DNA of 64,000 nucleotides from Betaproteobacteria bacterium (GTDB taxonomy: Bacteria > Pseudomonadota > Gammaproteobacteria > Burkholderiales > Casimicrobiaceae): assembly GCA_016716425.1 (NCBI GenBank), contig JADJWJ010000020.1:372001-436000 (forward strand), in the 5' to 3' direction. Positions 55,647 to 64,000 of this stretch are shown piece after piece (positions within the stretch are counted from its first letter, which is position 1; each line of letters opens with the position of its first letter). Made by a program: the position numbers and the translations under genes. The notes beneath the pieces are model-generated. The model did not search any database. It was not told the DNA's origin and saw only the letters and a program-made list of their open reading frames with translations.

Positions 55647-58600
55647 ATGACTTCCGGCACGATTGCTCTCGACCGCCGGCCCGCGTTCTGGGTCGCGTAC
55701 GCGGTGGCCGCGCTCGCGTCGCTTGCCGTCGCGTGGCAACTTTTTCCGCATGCGATTCCGCTCGTCCACCTCGACATCACGATGACGCGGGACGCGGCGA
55801 TCGCCAGGGCCGAGGCGCTCGCGGCGGAACGCCGGTTGGCACCCGAGGGCGCGCGCACTGCGATCGTTTTCAACCACGACGAGTCCGCGCAGAGCTACGT
55901 CGAGCTCGAGGGCGGCGGCAAGGACGCGTTCGCCCGGCTGGTCGCGGGTGGTGCGTTTTCGCCCTATTGGTGGGACGTGCGGCTGTTCCGCCTGGGCAGC
56001 GTCGACGAGGTACTGATTCGCCTGCGGCCCAACGGCGCGCTCGACGGCTTCACGCGGCGCGTGGCCGAAGCGTACGTGCGCGACGCCGCGACGATGGCCC
56101 TGCCGCCGGAGGCGGCGCTGGCGCTCGCGCGCGAGCGCGCCGCGCGCGACTGGGAGGTGGACTTCGGGCCGTACACGCTGCTCGACCAGGCGCAGCAGAC
56201 GCGACCGACCGGCCGCGTCGACCACAAGTTCGTGTTCGAGCGCTCGGACCGGATCGGCGACGCGCGCATCAGGCTGCAGCTCGTGGTCACCGGCGACGAG
56301 TTGACGCAGGTGCGGCCGTTCGTCCATGTTCCGGAGAGCTTCGAGCGGCGCTTCGCCGAGATGCGCAGCGCGAACAAGGCGATCGCCGGCGTCGCGAGCC
56401 TGTCCGCGGGGGTGCTGTACGGCCTCATCGGCTGCGTGCTCGGCGCGCTGTGGCTGCTGCGGCAGCACTGGCTCGTGTGGAAGCCGCCGCTGGTCGCCGG
56501 CCTGATCGTGGGTGGTCTCGTCGCCGCGACGATCCTCGCCAATGCGCCCGCCGCGTGGTTCGGATTTCCGACGACGCAGGACGCGACCACGTTCTGGCTG
56601 CGGCAATGGGGGATGGCGCTGCTGGTGTTCGTCGGCGGCGGGCTGGCGCTGGGCGAGGTGTTCATGGCCGCGGAAGGCCTGACGCGCCGCGCGTTCCCCG
56701 ACCACCCGCAGCTGTGGCGGCTGTGGTCGCGCGAGGCGGGCGGCACGGTCGAGGTCCTCGGCCGGACGGCTGGCGGCTACCTGTTCGTGCCGCTCGAACT
56801 CGCGTTCATCGCCGTCTTCTACTTCGCGACCAACCGGTGGCTGGGCTGGTGGCAGCCGTCGGAGTCGCTCACCGATCCCAACATCCTGTCGTCGCTGGTG
56901 CCGGCGCTGACGCCGATCGCGATCTCGCTGCAGGCGGGGTTCATGGAGGAGTGCGTGTTCCGCGCGGTCCCGCTGGCGCTGGGTGCGCTCATCGGCGCGC
57001 GCTACGGCCGCCGCGGACTCGGCATCGCCATCGCATTCGTGCTGCAGGCGGTGATCTTCGGCGCCGCGCACGCGAACTATCCGGGCCTGCCGTCGTATTC
57101 GCGGCTGGTCGAGCTGCTGGCGCCGTCGCTGTTCTGGGCGGCGATCTTCCTGCGCTACGGGCTCCTGCCCACGATCCTGCTGCACGCCGTGTTCGACCTC
57201 GTGCTGATCTCGATCCCGCTGTTCCTGATCGACGCGCCCGGCGCGTGGGTGCAGCGCGCGCTGGTGATCGCGGCGGGCCTCCTGCCGGCCGCGGTCGTCC
57301 TCGGGTGGCGCGCGCGGCAGGCGGGGTGGCTCGCGCTGCCCGCGACGCTGCGCAATGGCGCGTGGCAGCCGCGCGTGCCGGCGCCGGTCGCACCCGAGCG
57401 CGCTGCCGTCGCGGGCGCGATCGGCACGCGCGCGGCGTTGCTGCAGCGCGCGCTGCCGGGGGTCGGCGCCGCCGGACTCGTGGCGTGGATCGCGTTCACG
57501 CCGTTCGTCGCGGACGCGCCGCCGCTCGCGATCGGCCGCGCCGAGGCCGAGGCGGCGGCGGCGGCGGAGATCGCCGCGCGCGGCGCGGCGCTCGGCCCCG
57601 AGTGGACGCGCCGCTCGCTGCCGGCTGTCGCGCTCGACAGTCCGGCGCAGCGCCAGTGGCACGCGTTCGTGTGGCGCGAGGCCGGCCCCGCGCAGTATCG
57701 CGCGCTGGTCGGCGACGTGCTGGCGCCCCCGGTGTGGGAAGTGCGCTTCGCGCGCTTCGACGGCGACGTCGCCGAGCGCGCGGAGGAATGGCGGGCGACC
57801 GTCGCCGGCAACGGCCGCGTGCGCAGCGTCGTGCACCGGCTGCCGGAAGGCCGCGCCGGCGCCATGCTCGAGCGCGACGCGGCGCAGGCGCTGGCCGCCG
57901 ACGCGCTGCAGAAGCGTCTCGGCCTGTCCGCCGCCGCGCTCGCGCCCCGCGTGGCGGAACAGGAAAAGCGGCCCGCGCGCCGCGACTGGAGCTTCGCGTG
58001 GGCGAACCCCGCGGTGGCGGTCGGCGGCGGCGGCGAGGCGCGCGTGCAGGTCGTGGTCGCCGGCGACGAGGTCGTGCTGTCCGGGCACTCGCTGTTCGTC
58101 CCCGAGGCGTGGCAGCGTGCCGATGCCGAGCGGGAGGGCCGACGGCAGAACCTCAAGATCGCCGGCTTCGCGCTGGTCTTGCTGCTCGCGGTAGCGGCGC
58201 TGGTCTACGCGGTCATGGCGTGGAGCCGCGGATCCTGCGACCGGCGCGCGTTCTGGTGGGTCGCCGCGCTGACGCTCGCGATGTCGGTGGTCGGCGCCGC
58301 GAACAACTGGCCGACGGTCGCGATGCAGTTGCGCACCACGGAGCCGATCGCGACCCAGCTGACACTCACGGTGCTCGGCACGCTCGCCGGCGGCGTCGTG
58401 CTCGCGCTGCTGGTTGGGCTGCTGGCGGGCGTCGGCGCGCACTACGCGCGCGCGCAGGTGGCATCGCGCCTCGCCGGGAGGCTGCCTGCGTGGCTCGCCG
58501 GCGTCGCCGCGGCGTGTGCGACCGCCGGCATTGCCGCAGCGCTGGCGGCGCTCGTGCCGCAAACGCTGCCGCAGTGGCCGGATACAAAGCTCGTCGCAGG

Positions 58601-59033
58601 GGCGTGGCCGTGGGTGGGCGCGCTGACGGCGGGCCTCGCGTTCGTCCCGGCGCTGGCGGTCACGCTGTTCCTGCTCGCCGTCGTAGACCGCGCCACGGTC
58701 GGCTGGACGCGGCGGATCGCGCTGGCGGCGCTGGTGCTCGTCGGCATCGGCGTCGCGCTGGCAATCGTCGCCGGGCGCGACGCCGGCCACGCGCTGCTGC
58801 AGGGCGGCGTCGAGGGCCTCGTCGCGCTGGCGATGGCGTGGCTGGTGCTGCGCTACGACCTGCGCGCCGTGCCCGCGTTCGTCGCGACCGGCATCGTCCT
58901 GGAAGCGGGCAGGACCGCAGCGCTCGCCGGCACCGCGACGGCGTGGGCGCTCGTCGCGCTCGCGACGGTGGTGACGGTCGCGTTCGCGTGGGCGGCGACG
59001 CGCTGCGTCGCGCCGGCCCGCGCTCCGGCGTAG
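55647..59033 (+). CDS. CPBP-protease-like membrane protein, 1128 residues
   Basis: The protein has a membrane anchor at residues 12-30, then a soluble region with a PepSY-like alpha-beta pattern (50-230), a membrane block (250-560) and a second soluble region (about 610-830) followed by a second membrane block (835-1120). The first membrane block carries CPBP (Rce1/Abi) signatures: EECVFR with Glu434, Glu435 and Arg439, His475 in FGAAHANYPG, and His513/Asp517 in HAVFDL. The whole is much larger than typical CPBP proteins (200-300 residues). The two soluble regions look alike, suggesting internal duplication. A prenyl-type protease or immunity-type function is inference. Confidence 0.85.
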   Translation: MTSGTIALDRRPAFWVAYAVAALASLAVAWQLFPHAIPLVHLDITMTRDAAIARAEALAAERRLAPEGARTAIVFNHDESAQSYVELEGGGKDAFARLVAGGAFSPYWWDVRLFRLGSVDEVLIRLRPNGALDGFTRRVAEAYVRDAATMALPPEAALALARERAARDWEVDFGPYTLLDQAQQTRPTGRVDHKFVFERSDRIGDARIRLQLVVTGDELTQVRPFVHVPESFERRFAEMRSANKAIAGVASLSAGVLYGLIGCVLGALWLLRQHWLVWKPPLVAGLIVGGLVAATILANAPAAWFGFPTTQDATTFWLRQWGMALLVFVGGGLALGEVFMAAEGLTRRAFPDHPQLWRLWSREAGGTVEVLGRTAGGYLFVPLELAFIAVFYFATNRWLGWWQPSESLTDPNILSSLVPALTPIAISLQAGFMEECVFRAVPLALGALIGARYGRRGLGIAIAFVLQAVIFGAAHANYPGLPSYSRLVELLAPSLFWAAIFLRYGLLPTILLHAVFDLVLISIPLFLIDAPGAWVQRALVIAAGLLPAAVVLGWRARQAGWLALPATLRNGAWQPRVPAPVAPERAAVAGAIGTRAALLQRALPGVGAAGLVAWIAFTPFVADAPPLAIGRAEAEAAAAAEIAARGAALGPEWTRRSLPAVALDSPAQRQWHAFVWREAGPAQYRALVGDVLAPPVWEVRFARFDGDVAERAEEWRATVAGNGRVRSVVHRLPEGRAGAMLERDAAQALAADALQKRLGLSAAALAPRVAEQEKRPARRDWSFAWANPAVAVGGGGEARVQVVVAGDEVVLSGHSLFVPEAWQRADAEREGRRQNLKIAGFALVLLLAVAALVYAVMAWSRGSCDRRAFWWVAALTLAMSVVGAANNWPTVAMQLRTTEPIATQLTLTVLGTLAGGVVLALLVGLLAGVGAHYARAQVASRLAGRLPAWLAGVAAACATAGIAAALAALVPQTLPQWPDTKLVAGAWPWVGALTAGLAFVPALAVTLFLLAVVDRATVGWTRRIALAALVLVGIGVALAIVAGRDAGHALLQGGVEGLVALAMAWLVLRYDLRAVPAFVATGIVLEAGRTAALAGTATAWALVALATVVTVAFAWAATRCVAPARAPA

Positions 59034-59039
59034 GCGAAG

Positions 59040-59317
59040 TCCCCCTCACCCCAGCCCTCTCCCCTGCGGGGAGAGGGAGGCCGATGGCGAGCGTCGTGCG
59101 GACGAGCGCGCGGAGCGCAAGGACGGTCGCGGGCAATTCACAACCGTCCGCATGGGTTTTCAGCCGGCACGCGCGCGCTACCGAGCGAGCCGCGAAGCGG
59201 CGGCGATCGGCGCGCTTCGTTGCCTTTGCTACGCGGAAGGCGCCCGGCCGCCCGAAGCCATCCGCGCTGACTGCTTTCGGCCGACAGTTTCACGCGCAGT
59301 TTGCGTGAAACTGTCGG
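59040..59317 (-). repeat. Hairpin-plus-tail repeat, copy C (3' of oligopeptide-receptor gene)
   Basis: Perfect 15-base arms CCGACAGTTTCACGC (59281-59295) and GCGTGAAACTGTCGG (59303-59317) enclose a seven-base loop, 3 bases after the stop of the receptor gene. On the minus strand the tail GCAGTCAGCGCG follows, then CTTCGGGCGGCC, then GCCTTCCGCGTAGCA shared with the copy near 44418. It ends in a REP-like CTCTCCCC palindrome (59041-59082). No gene occupies 59034-59320. Confidence 0.75.
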
Positions 59318-59320
59318 ACG

Positions 59321-60928
59321 TCACTTCAGTGTTGCCCAGTAGGGCGTGACGAAGTTGTCGGCCCGGTGCGGCACGCTGAAGTTGCCGCGCGATGCCCACG
59401 GGATCACCTGCCGGTGCAGCGGGATCAGGTTCACCTCGGCGTTCTGCGCGGAGAGTGCCTCGCGGATCTGCGCCAAGCGCTCCGGCTGGTTCATGTTGAC
59501 CTTCACCTTGGCGGTGAGCTCGTCCACCTTGGCGTTCGAGTAGCGGCCGTAGTTGAAGTCGCCGTCGCCCTTGCCGTTCCACGTGGACAACACCGGCTGC
59601 AGCGTGAAGATGCCGTCGGTCGACGCGCCGCCCCAACCCAGCATGTAGATGCTGGTGTCGGTCTTCTCGAGCTTCGGGAAGTACAGTGCGCGCGGCATCG
59701 CGTTGACCCTGGTCGCGACCCCGACCTGCGACCACATCGCGGCGATCGCCTGGCAGATCCGCTCGTCGTTCACGTAGCGGTTGTTCGGGCAGTCGAGCGT
59801 GACCTCGAAGCCGCTCGGGTAGCCGGCGTCCGCCAGCAGCTTCTTCGCGCGGTCCCGGTCGAAGGGCAGCCGGCGCTCGATCTCGGGCGTGGACGTCACC
59901 GGCGACGGCAGGATCGCGCCGGTCGGCCGCGACAGGCCGCGCATCGTGTTCTTCTGGATGGCGTCGATGTCGATCGCGTGGTAGAGCGCCTGCCGGACGC
60001 GCACGTCCTTCAGCGGGTTCTTGCCCTTGACGCTCGAGTACAGGAGTTCGTTGCGCGCCTGGTCCATGCCGAGGAACACGATGCGGTTCTCGACCCCTTC
60101 GATCACCTTGATGTTCGGCGTCTGCGCGAGCCGCGGCACGTCCTGCGGCGGCGGGTCGTTGATGAGGTCGACCTCGCCCGAGATGAGCGCGGCCACGCGG
60201 GTCGCGTCGGACACGATCGGCGTGTAGACGACGTCGTCGATGTTGCCGTCGAAGAGCCCCGCCTTGATGCCCCACCAGTCCGGGTTCTTCTTCAGCACCG
60301 TCTTCACGTCCGGCTGCCGCGACACCAGCGCGTACGGCCCGGTGCCGTTGGCCGCGCGCGCGGTGATCATGTCCTCCTTCGCCGCGAAGTTCTGCGGCTT
60401 CTGGCAGCGGTTCTTCTCGCACCACGCCTTCGACATGATGTTGATCGTCGCGACGTGCTCCAGCATGATCGGGTTGGGACCGTTGGTCGTGAACTCGACC
60501 GTGAGGTCGTCGATCTTCTTCGGCACGCCCGCCGCGTTCGCGTACGCGCGCAGCTGCGACGTGTCGGCCTTCGCCCGCTCGTAGCTGAAGAGGACGTCGT
60601 CGGCGCTGAACGGCGTGCCGTCGTGGAACTTCACGCCGGGCCGCAGCTTGAAGCGCCACGTCGTCGGGTTGACCTGCGTCCAGGACTCGGCCAGCGACGG
60701 GATGAGGCCCAGGTTCTTGTCGCGCTGGACCAGGAACTCGTAGACCAGGCTGTTGACGTTGTTGGTCAGCCCCTCGTTCTGCGAGTGCGGATCCGTCGTC
60801 TGCATGTCGCCGCGGCCGGCCCAGCGCAGCGTGACCGCGTCGGCGGCGAGTGCCGCAAAGCCGAGCAGGGCGGCGAGCGCCGCGGTGGCAAGCGCGCGGC
60901 GGGGCGGGCGTGTGGCGGATGCATGCAT
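59321..60928 (-). CDS. Family 5 extracellular solute-binding protein
   Basis: The 535-residue protein is an ABC-type oligopeptide/nickel-family receptor. A signal peptide is cleaved near residue 29 (LAADA). The family pattern is clear: RWAGRGDMQTTDPHSQNEG, the FKLRPGVKFHDGTPFSADDV region and the later DLINDPPPQDVPRLAQTPNI. Cysteine residues at WCEKNRCQ could form a disulfide. No permease or ATPase genes lie beside it, so it may be an orphan or its partners are elsewhere. The ATG is at 60928 with a strong GGAGGT site. It is divergent from hrpA. Confidence 0.9.
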   Translation of the reverse strand: MHASATRPPRRALATAALAALLGFAALAADAVTLRWAGRGDMQTTDPHSQNEGLTNNVNSLVYEFLVQRDKNLGLIPSLAESWTQVNPTTWRFKLRPGVKFHDGTPFSADDVLFSYERAKADTSQLRAYANAAGVPKKIDDLTVEFTTNGPNPIMLEHVATINIMSKAWCEKNRCQKPQNFAAKEDMITARAANGTGPYALVSRQPDVKTVLKKNPDWWGIKAGLFDGNIDDVVYTPIVSDATRVAALISGEVDLINDPPPQDVPRLAQTPNIKVIEGVENRIVFLGMDQARNELLYSSVKGKNPLKDVRVRQALYHAIDIDAIQKNTMRGLSRPTGAILPSPVTSTPEIERRLPFDRDRAKKLLADAGYPSGFEVTLDCPNNRYVNDERICQAIAAMWSQVGVATRVNAMPRALYFPKLEKTDTSIYMLGWGGASTDGIFTLQPVLSTWNGKGDGDFNYGRYSNAKVDELTAKVKVNMNQPERLAQIREALSAQNAEVNLIPLHRQVIPWASRGNFSVPHRADNFVTPYWATLK

Positions 60929-61086
60929 GGCGTGACCTCCGGATGTCGGGGCGGGCGCGCGTTTCCGGCCGGCGCCCGCAAGGGGCGAATGATACTGAAA
61001 CCGCGGACGCGCGCGGTAGAATTCGCGCCGCTCCACCTCCACGTCCACCGCCGCCGGCCGCTGCCGGCCCGCCGCCGCGATTCCCG
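60929..61086. promoter_or_regulatory. Divergent intergenic region (receptor gene and hrpA)
   Basis: This 158-base gap holds start signals for both genes. A TAGAAT at 61017-61022 on the plus strand could be the hrpA -10, and TATCAT at 60989-60994 on the minus strand could be the -10 of the receptor gene. Neither has a good -35. No other structure is seen. Confidence 0.35.
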
Positions 61087-64000
61087 ATGGCAATCCCGTA
61101 CGACGAACTCGCCGCGCGCCTGCCGCTCGCCATGGCCGCGGACGCCGCGCGCCTTGCCCGGCGCCTGCAGGCCGCCCGCTCGCGCCGGGCGCCCGCGACG
61201 GAATGGGCGCGGATCGCCGCCGACGTCGAGACGGCGGTGGCGCGTTGCGCCGCGCGCGCCGGCGGGACGCCGAGGTTCGCGTTTCCGCCGGAGCTCCCCG
61301 TCGCGCAGCGCGCCGGCGAGATCGAGCGTGCGATCCGCGCGCACCCGGTCGTGATCGTCTGCGGCGAGACCGGCTCCGGCAAGACGACGCAACTCCCGAA
61401 GATCTGCCTCGCCGCCGGCCGCGGCGTCCGCGGCCTCGTCGGCCACACGCAGCCGCGGCGCATCGCCGCGCGCGCGGTGGCCGCGCGCATCGCGCACGAG
61501 ATGGGCGAAGCCGTCGGCGGCGCGGTCGGCTACAAGGTCCGCTTCACCGACCACACGCGCCCCGACGCGTACGTGAAGCTGATGACCGACGGCATCCTGC
61601 TCGCCGAGACGCAGGGCGACCGCGACCTCCTCGCGTACGACACGATCATCGTCGACGAGGCGCACGAGCGCAGCCTCAACATCGACTTCCTGCTGGGCTA
61701 TCTGAAGCAGTTGCTCGCGCGGCGGCCGGACATGAGGCTGGTCATCACGTCGGCCACGCTCGACGCCGACCGCTTCGCGCGGCACTTCGGCGCCGCCGAC
61801 GCGCCGGCGCCGGTGATCGAGGTGTCCGGACGCACGTACCCGGTGGAGATCCGGTACCGGCCGCTGGCCGGCGGCGACGTCGGCGCCGCCGACCCGGCGC
61901 AGGAGGCGGACGACGAGGAGGATCTGGAGGAGGCGATCGTCGGCGCGGCGGAGGACCTGTGGCGCGCCGGTCCCGGCGACATCCTCGTGTTCCTGCCGGG
62001 CGAGCGGGAGATCCGCGAGACCGGCGACCTGCTGCGCCGTGGGCTCGCGCACCGGCCCTACGCGCGCGACGTCGAGGTCCTGCCGCTGTTCGCGCGCCTG
62101 TCGGTGGCCGACCAGCAGCGGGTGTTCGCGCCGTCCGCGGGGCGCCGGATCGTGCTCGCGACCAACGTCGCCGAGACGTCGCTGACGGTGCCCGGCATCC
62201 GCTACGTGATCGACACCGGCCTCGCGCGCGTCAAGCGCTACAGCGTGCGCAACAAGACCACGCTGCTCGCGATCGAGAAGGTGTCGCGCGCGGCGGCCGA
62301 CCAGCGCGCCGGCCGCTGCGGCCGCGTGCAGGACGGCATCTGCGTGCGCCTGTACGCCGAGGCCGACTACGCGGCGCGCCCCCGCTTCACGGACCCGGAG
62401 ATCCTGCGCTCGTCGCTCGCGGCGGTGATCCTGCGCATGGCCGCGCTCGGGCTGCCCGACGTCGCGGCGTTCCCGTTCGTCGAGGCGCCGTCGCCGCGCG
62501 CGGTTGCCGATGGCTACCAGTTGCTGCAGGAACTGTCCGCCGTCGACGAGCAACGCGCGCTGACGCCCCTCGGCCGCGAGCTCGCGCGGCTGCCGCTCGA
62601 CCCGCGCATCGGCCGCATCGTCGTCGCTGCGCGCGACGGCGGCTGCCTGCCGGAGGCGCTGGTCATCGCGAGCGCGCTCGCGGTCCCCGACCCGCGCGAG
62701 CGCCCGCTCGAGCGGCAGCAGGCAGCCGACCAGGCGCACTTGAAGTTCCGCGACGAGCGCTCCGACTTCCTGTCGCTGGTCGCGCTGTGGGAGTTCTTCG
62801 CGGACCTCGCCGCGCAGAAGCTCCCGCACCGGCGGCAGGTCGACGCGTGCCGCGCGCAGTTCGTCTCGTTCCTGCGGCTGATCGAATGGCGGGACGTCCA
62901 CCGCCAGCTCGTCGCCACGCTGGAGGAGGCGGGGTGGAAGTGGCCGCAGGCGCTGCCGGCGACGATCGACGCGGCGCGCTACGCCGCCGTGCACAAGGCG
63001 CTGCTCGCCGGATTGCTCGGCAACGTCGGCGTCAAGGCGGACGCCGAAGCGCACTACCTCGGCACCCGCGGCCTCAAGTTCTACCTGCACCCGGGCTCGG
63101 GGCTGGCGCGCCGCGGCACGCGCTGGCTGCTCGCGGCCGAGCTGACGGAGACTTCGCGCCTGTTCGCCCGCTGCGCCGCGCGCATCGAGCCCGAGTGGAT
63201 CGAGGAGGTTGCCGGCGACCGGGTCACGCGCGACTGGTTCGAGCCGCACTGGGAACGCAAGCGCGGTGAAGTCGTCGCGAGCGAGCGCGTGCAGCTCTAC
63301 GGCCTGACGCTGGTGGCACGCCGCGCGGTGTCCTTCGGCCGCGTCGACCCGAAGGCCGCGCGCGACGTGTTCATCCGCGAGGCGCTGGTGCCGGGCGAGC
63401 TCGACACGAAGGGCGCGTTCCTCGCGCACAACCGCGCGCTGGTCGCCGATGTGGCGGAGCTCGAGCACAAGGCGCGGCGGCAGGACGTTCTCGTCGACGA
63501 CGCGGCGATCGCCGCGTTCTACGACGAGCGCATTCCGGCCGGCGTGCACTCGGCGGTCACGTTCGAGCGCTGGCGCGCGGAGGCCGAGCGCCGCGACCCG
63601 CGCGGCCTCTTCCTGACCCGCGAATACCTGATGCGCCATGCGGCGGAGTCCGTCACCGGCGACCTGTACCCGGAGACGCTCGACGTGGCCGGGACGGCGC
63701 TTGCGCTCAGGTACCGGTTCGCGCCCGGGCATCCGCAGGATGGCCTCACGCTGACGGTGCCGCTGCCGCTGCTGAACCAGCTGCCCGACGCGCAGCTCAC
63801 GTGGCTAGTGCCCGGCATGGTGCGCGAAAAGGTCGCGCACTACCTGAAGTCGCTGCCGAAGTCGCTGCGCCACCGCGCGACGCCGGTGCCCGAAGTGGTG
63901 ACGGCGTTCCTCGAAGCGCACTCTGCCGGCGACGTGCCGCTGCCCGAGGCCTTGCGCGCGTTTCTCGAGGCACGGCTTCCCGCGTCGATACCGACCGACG
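61087..64000 (+). CDS. hrpA: ATP-dependent RNA helicase HrpA, 3' end beyond window
   Basis: HrpA is a DEAH-box RNA helicase, in other bacteria linked to mRNA processing and ribosome rescue. At least 971 residues are present and the frame is still open at the end of the window. Motif I is GETGSGKTTQ, motif II is DEAH (VDEAHERS), motif III SAT, motif V NVAETSLTVPG and motif VI QRAGRCGR. The helicase-associated (HA2) and OB-like regions follow. Full-length HrpA is about 1300 residues, so roughly a quarter is missing here. Confidence 0.95.
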   Translation, partial: MAIPYDELAARLPLAMAADAARLARRLQAARSRRAPATEWARIAADVETAVARCAARAGGTPRFAFPPELPVAQRAGEIERAIRAHPVVIVCGETGSGKTTQLPKICLAAGRGVRGLVGHTQPRRIAARAVAARIAHEMGEAVGGAVGYKVRFTDHTRPDAYVKLMTDGILLAETQGDRDLLAYDTIIVDEAHERSLNIDFLLGYLKQLLARRPDMRLVITSATLDADRFARHFGAADAPAPVIEVSGRTYPVEIRYRPLAGGDVGAADPAQEADDEEDLEEAIVGAAEDLWRAGPGDILVFLPGEREIRETGDLLRRGLAHRPYARDVEVLPLFARLSVADQQRVFAPSAGRRIVLATNVAETSLTVPGIRYVIDTGLARVKRYSVRNKTTLLAIEKVSRAAADQRAGRCGRVQDGICVRLYAEADYAARPRFTDPEILRSSLAAVILRMAALGLPDVAAFPFVEAPSPRAVADGYQLLQELSAVDEQRALTPLGRELARLPLDPRIGRIVVAARDGGCLPEALVIASALAVPDPRERPLERQQAADQAHLKFRDERSDFLSLVALWEFFADLAAQKLPHRRQVDACRAQFVSFLRLIEWRDVHRQLVATLEEAGWKWPQALPATIDAARYAAVHKALLAGLLGNVGVKADAEAHYLGTRGLKFYLHPGSGLARRGTRWLLAAELTETSRLFARCAARIEPEWIEEVAGDRVTRDWFEPHWERKRGEVVASERVQLYGLTLVARRAVSFGRVDPKAARDVFIREALVPGELDTKGAFLAHNRALVADVAELEHKARRQDVLVDDAAIAAFYDERIPAGVHSAVTFERWRAEAERRDPRGLFLTREYLMRHAAESVTGDLYPETLDVAGTALALRYRFAPGHPQDGLTLTVPLPLLNQLPDAQLTWLVPGMVREKVAHYLKSLPKSLRHRATPVPEVVTAFLEAHSAGDVPLPEALRAFLEARLPASIPTD

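Noticed and set aside
59152..59349. A 65-codon open frame containing a CYAEG-like peptide in repeat copy C
   Set aside because: The corresponding section of copy B is not open in the same frame past the shared block, so the conservation is of DNA or RNA, not protein.
60766..63732. A 988-codon open frame on the minus strand opposite hrpA
   Set aside because: The translation is dominated by Arg, Ala, His and Asp-Val runs typical of antisense shadows; hrpA on the plus strand has all helicase motifs in order.

Overview
The window is chromosomal DNA from a very GC-rich betaproteobacterium, most likely Burkholderiales or a close relative. The evidence is gene order: an isc operon; a long collinear block ndk-rlmN-pilW-rodZ-ispG-hisS-yfgM-bamB-der-hfq-hflX-hflK-hflC-hisZ-purA; rnr beside a tRNA-Leu; accA-tilS; and Bug/TRAP-type receptors. 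Most of it is housekeeping, with small accessory patches and several families of short dispersed repeats. No phage, transposase, CRISPR array or defence island is visible.

Layout. 1-6204 (+): Fe-S cluster assembly, iscR (3' end only), iscS, iscU, iscA, hscB, an unknown lipoprotein gene, hscA, fdx, iscX. 6295-8786: a MAPEG protein facing a purT-serB pair. 8904-12615: a frameshifted AraC-type regulator divergent from a large secreted arylsulfatase. 12691-16598: a secreted Tyr/Gly-rich protein and a divergent alpha/beta hydrolase. 16677-19111: rnr and, divergently, tRNA-Leu(CAG) with a near-consensus promoter. 19199-21521: a repeat cluster, a nitroreductase, an unknown exported protein and a histone H1-like protein. 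21582-38039 (-): phosphoribosyltransferase and the conserved block from ndk to purA, tightly packed with several GTGA, ATGA and TGATG junctions. 38132-41474: remnant of a Bug receptor and a TRAP dicarboxylate transporter (dctPQM). 41606-46788 (-): tilS, accA, a TSUP permease, an EamA permease and an EVE-domain protein. 46914-55501 (+): tartrate-type dehydrogenase, a 3'-truncated Bug receptor, menB, menE, pntA, pntB and a CaiB-type CoA-transferase. 55647-64000: a 1128-residue CPBP-protease-like membrane protein, an oligopeptide-type binding protein (-) and hrpA (+, runs off the end).

How the genes work together. IscS supplies sulfur to the IscU scaffold, HscB and HscA release the cluster using the LPPVK motif of IscU, and Fdx supplies electrons. 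The ndk-purA block combines nucleotide metabolism, tRNA charging (HisS), isoprenoid synthesis (IspG, an Fe-S enzyme), outer-membrane assembly (BamB), ribosome GTPases (Der, HflX), Hfq and the FtsH modulators HflKC. menB and menE are consecutive steps of menaquinone synthesis, which many betaproteobacteria lack.

The best candidate for something undescribed is a dispersed non-coding element found three times, immediately 3' of iscS, of the TSUP gene and of the oligopeptide-binding-protein gene. Each copy begins with a strong hairpin whose stem sequence differs between copies while base pairing is kept, followed within about 15 bases by a conserved tail (AGTCAGCGCG...CGGGCGGCC). Two of the three copies end in a second, REP-like CTCTCCCC palindrome. 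One copy sits inside the isc operon between iscS and iscU.
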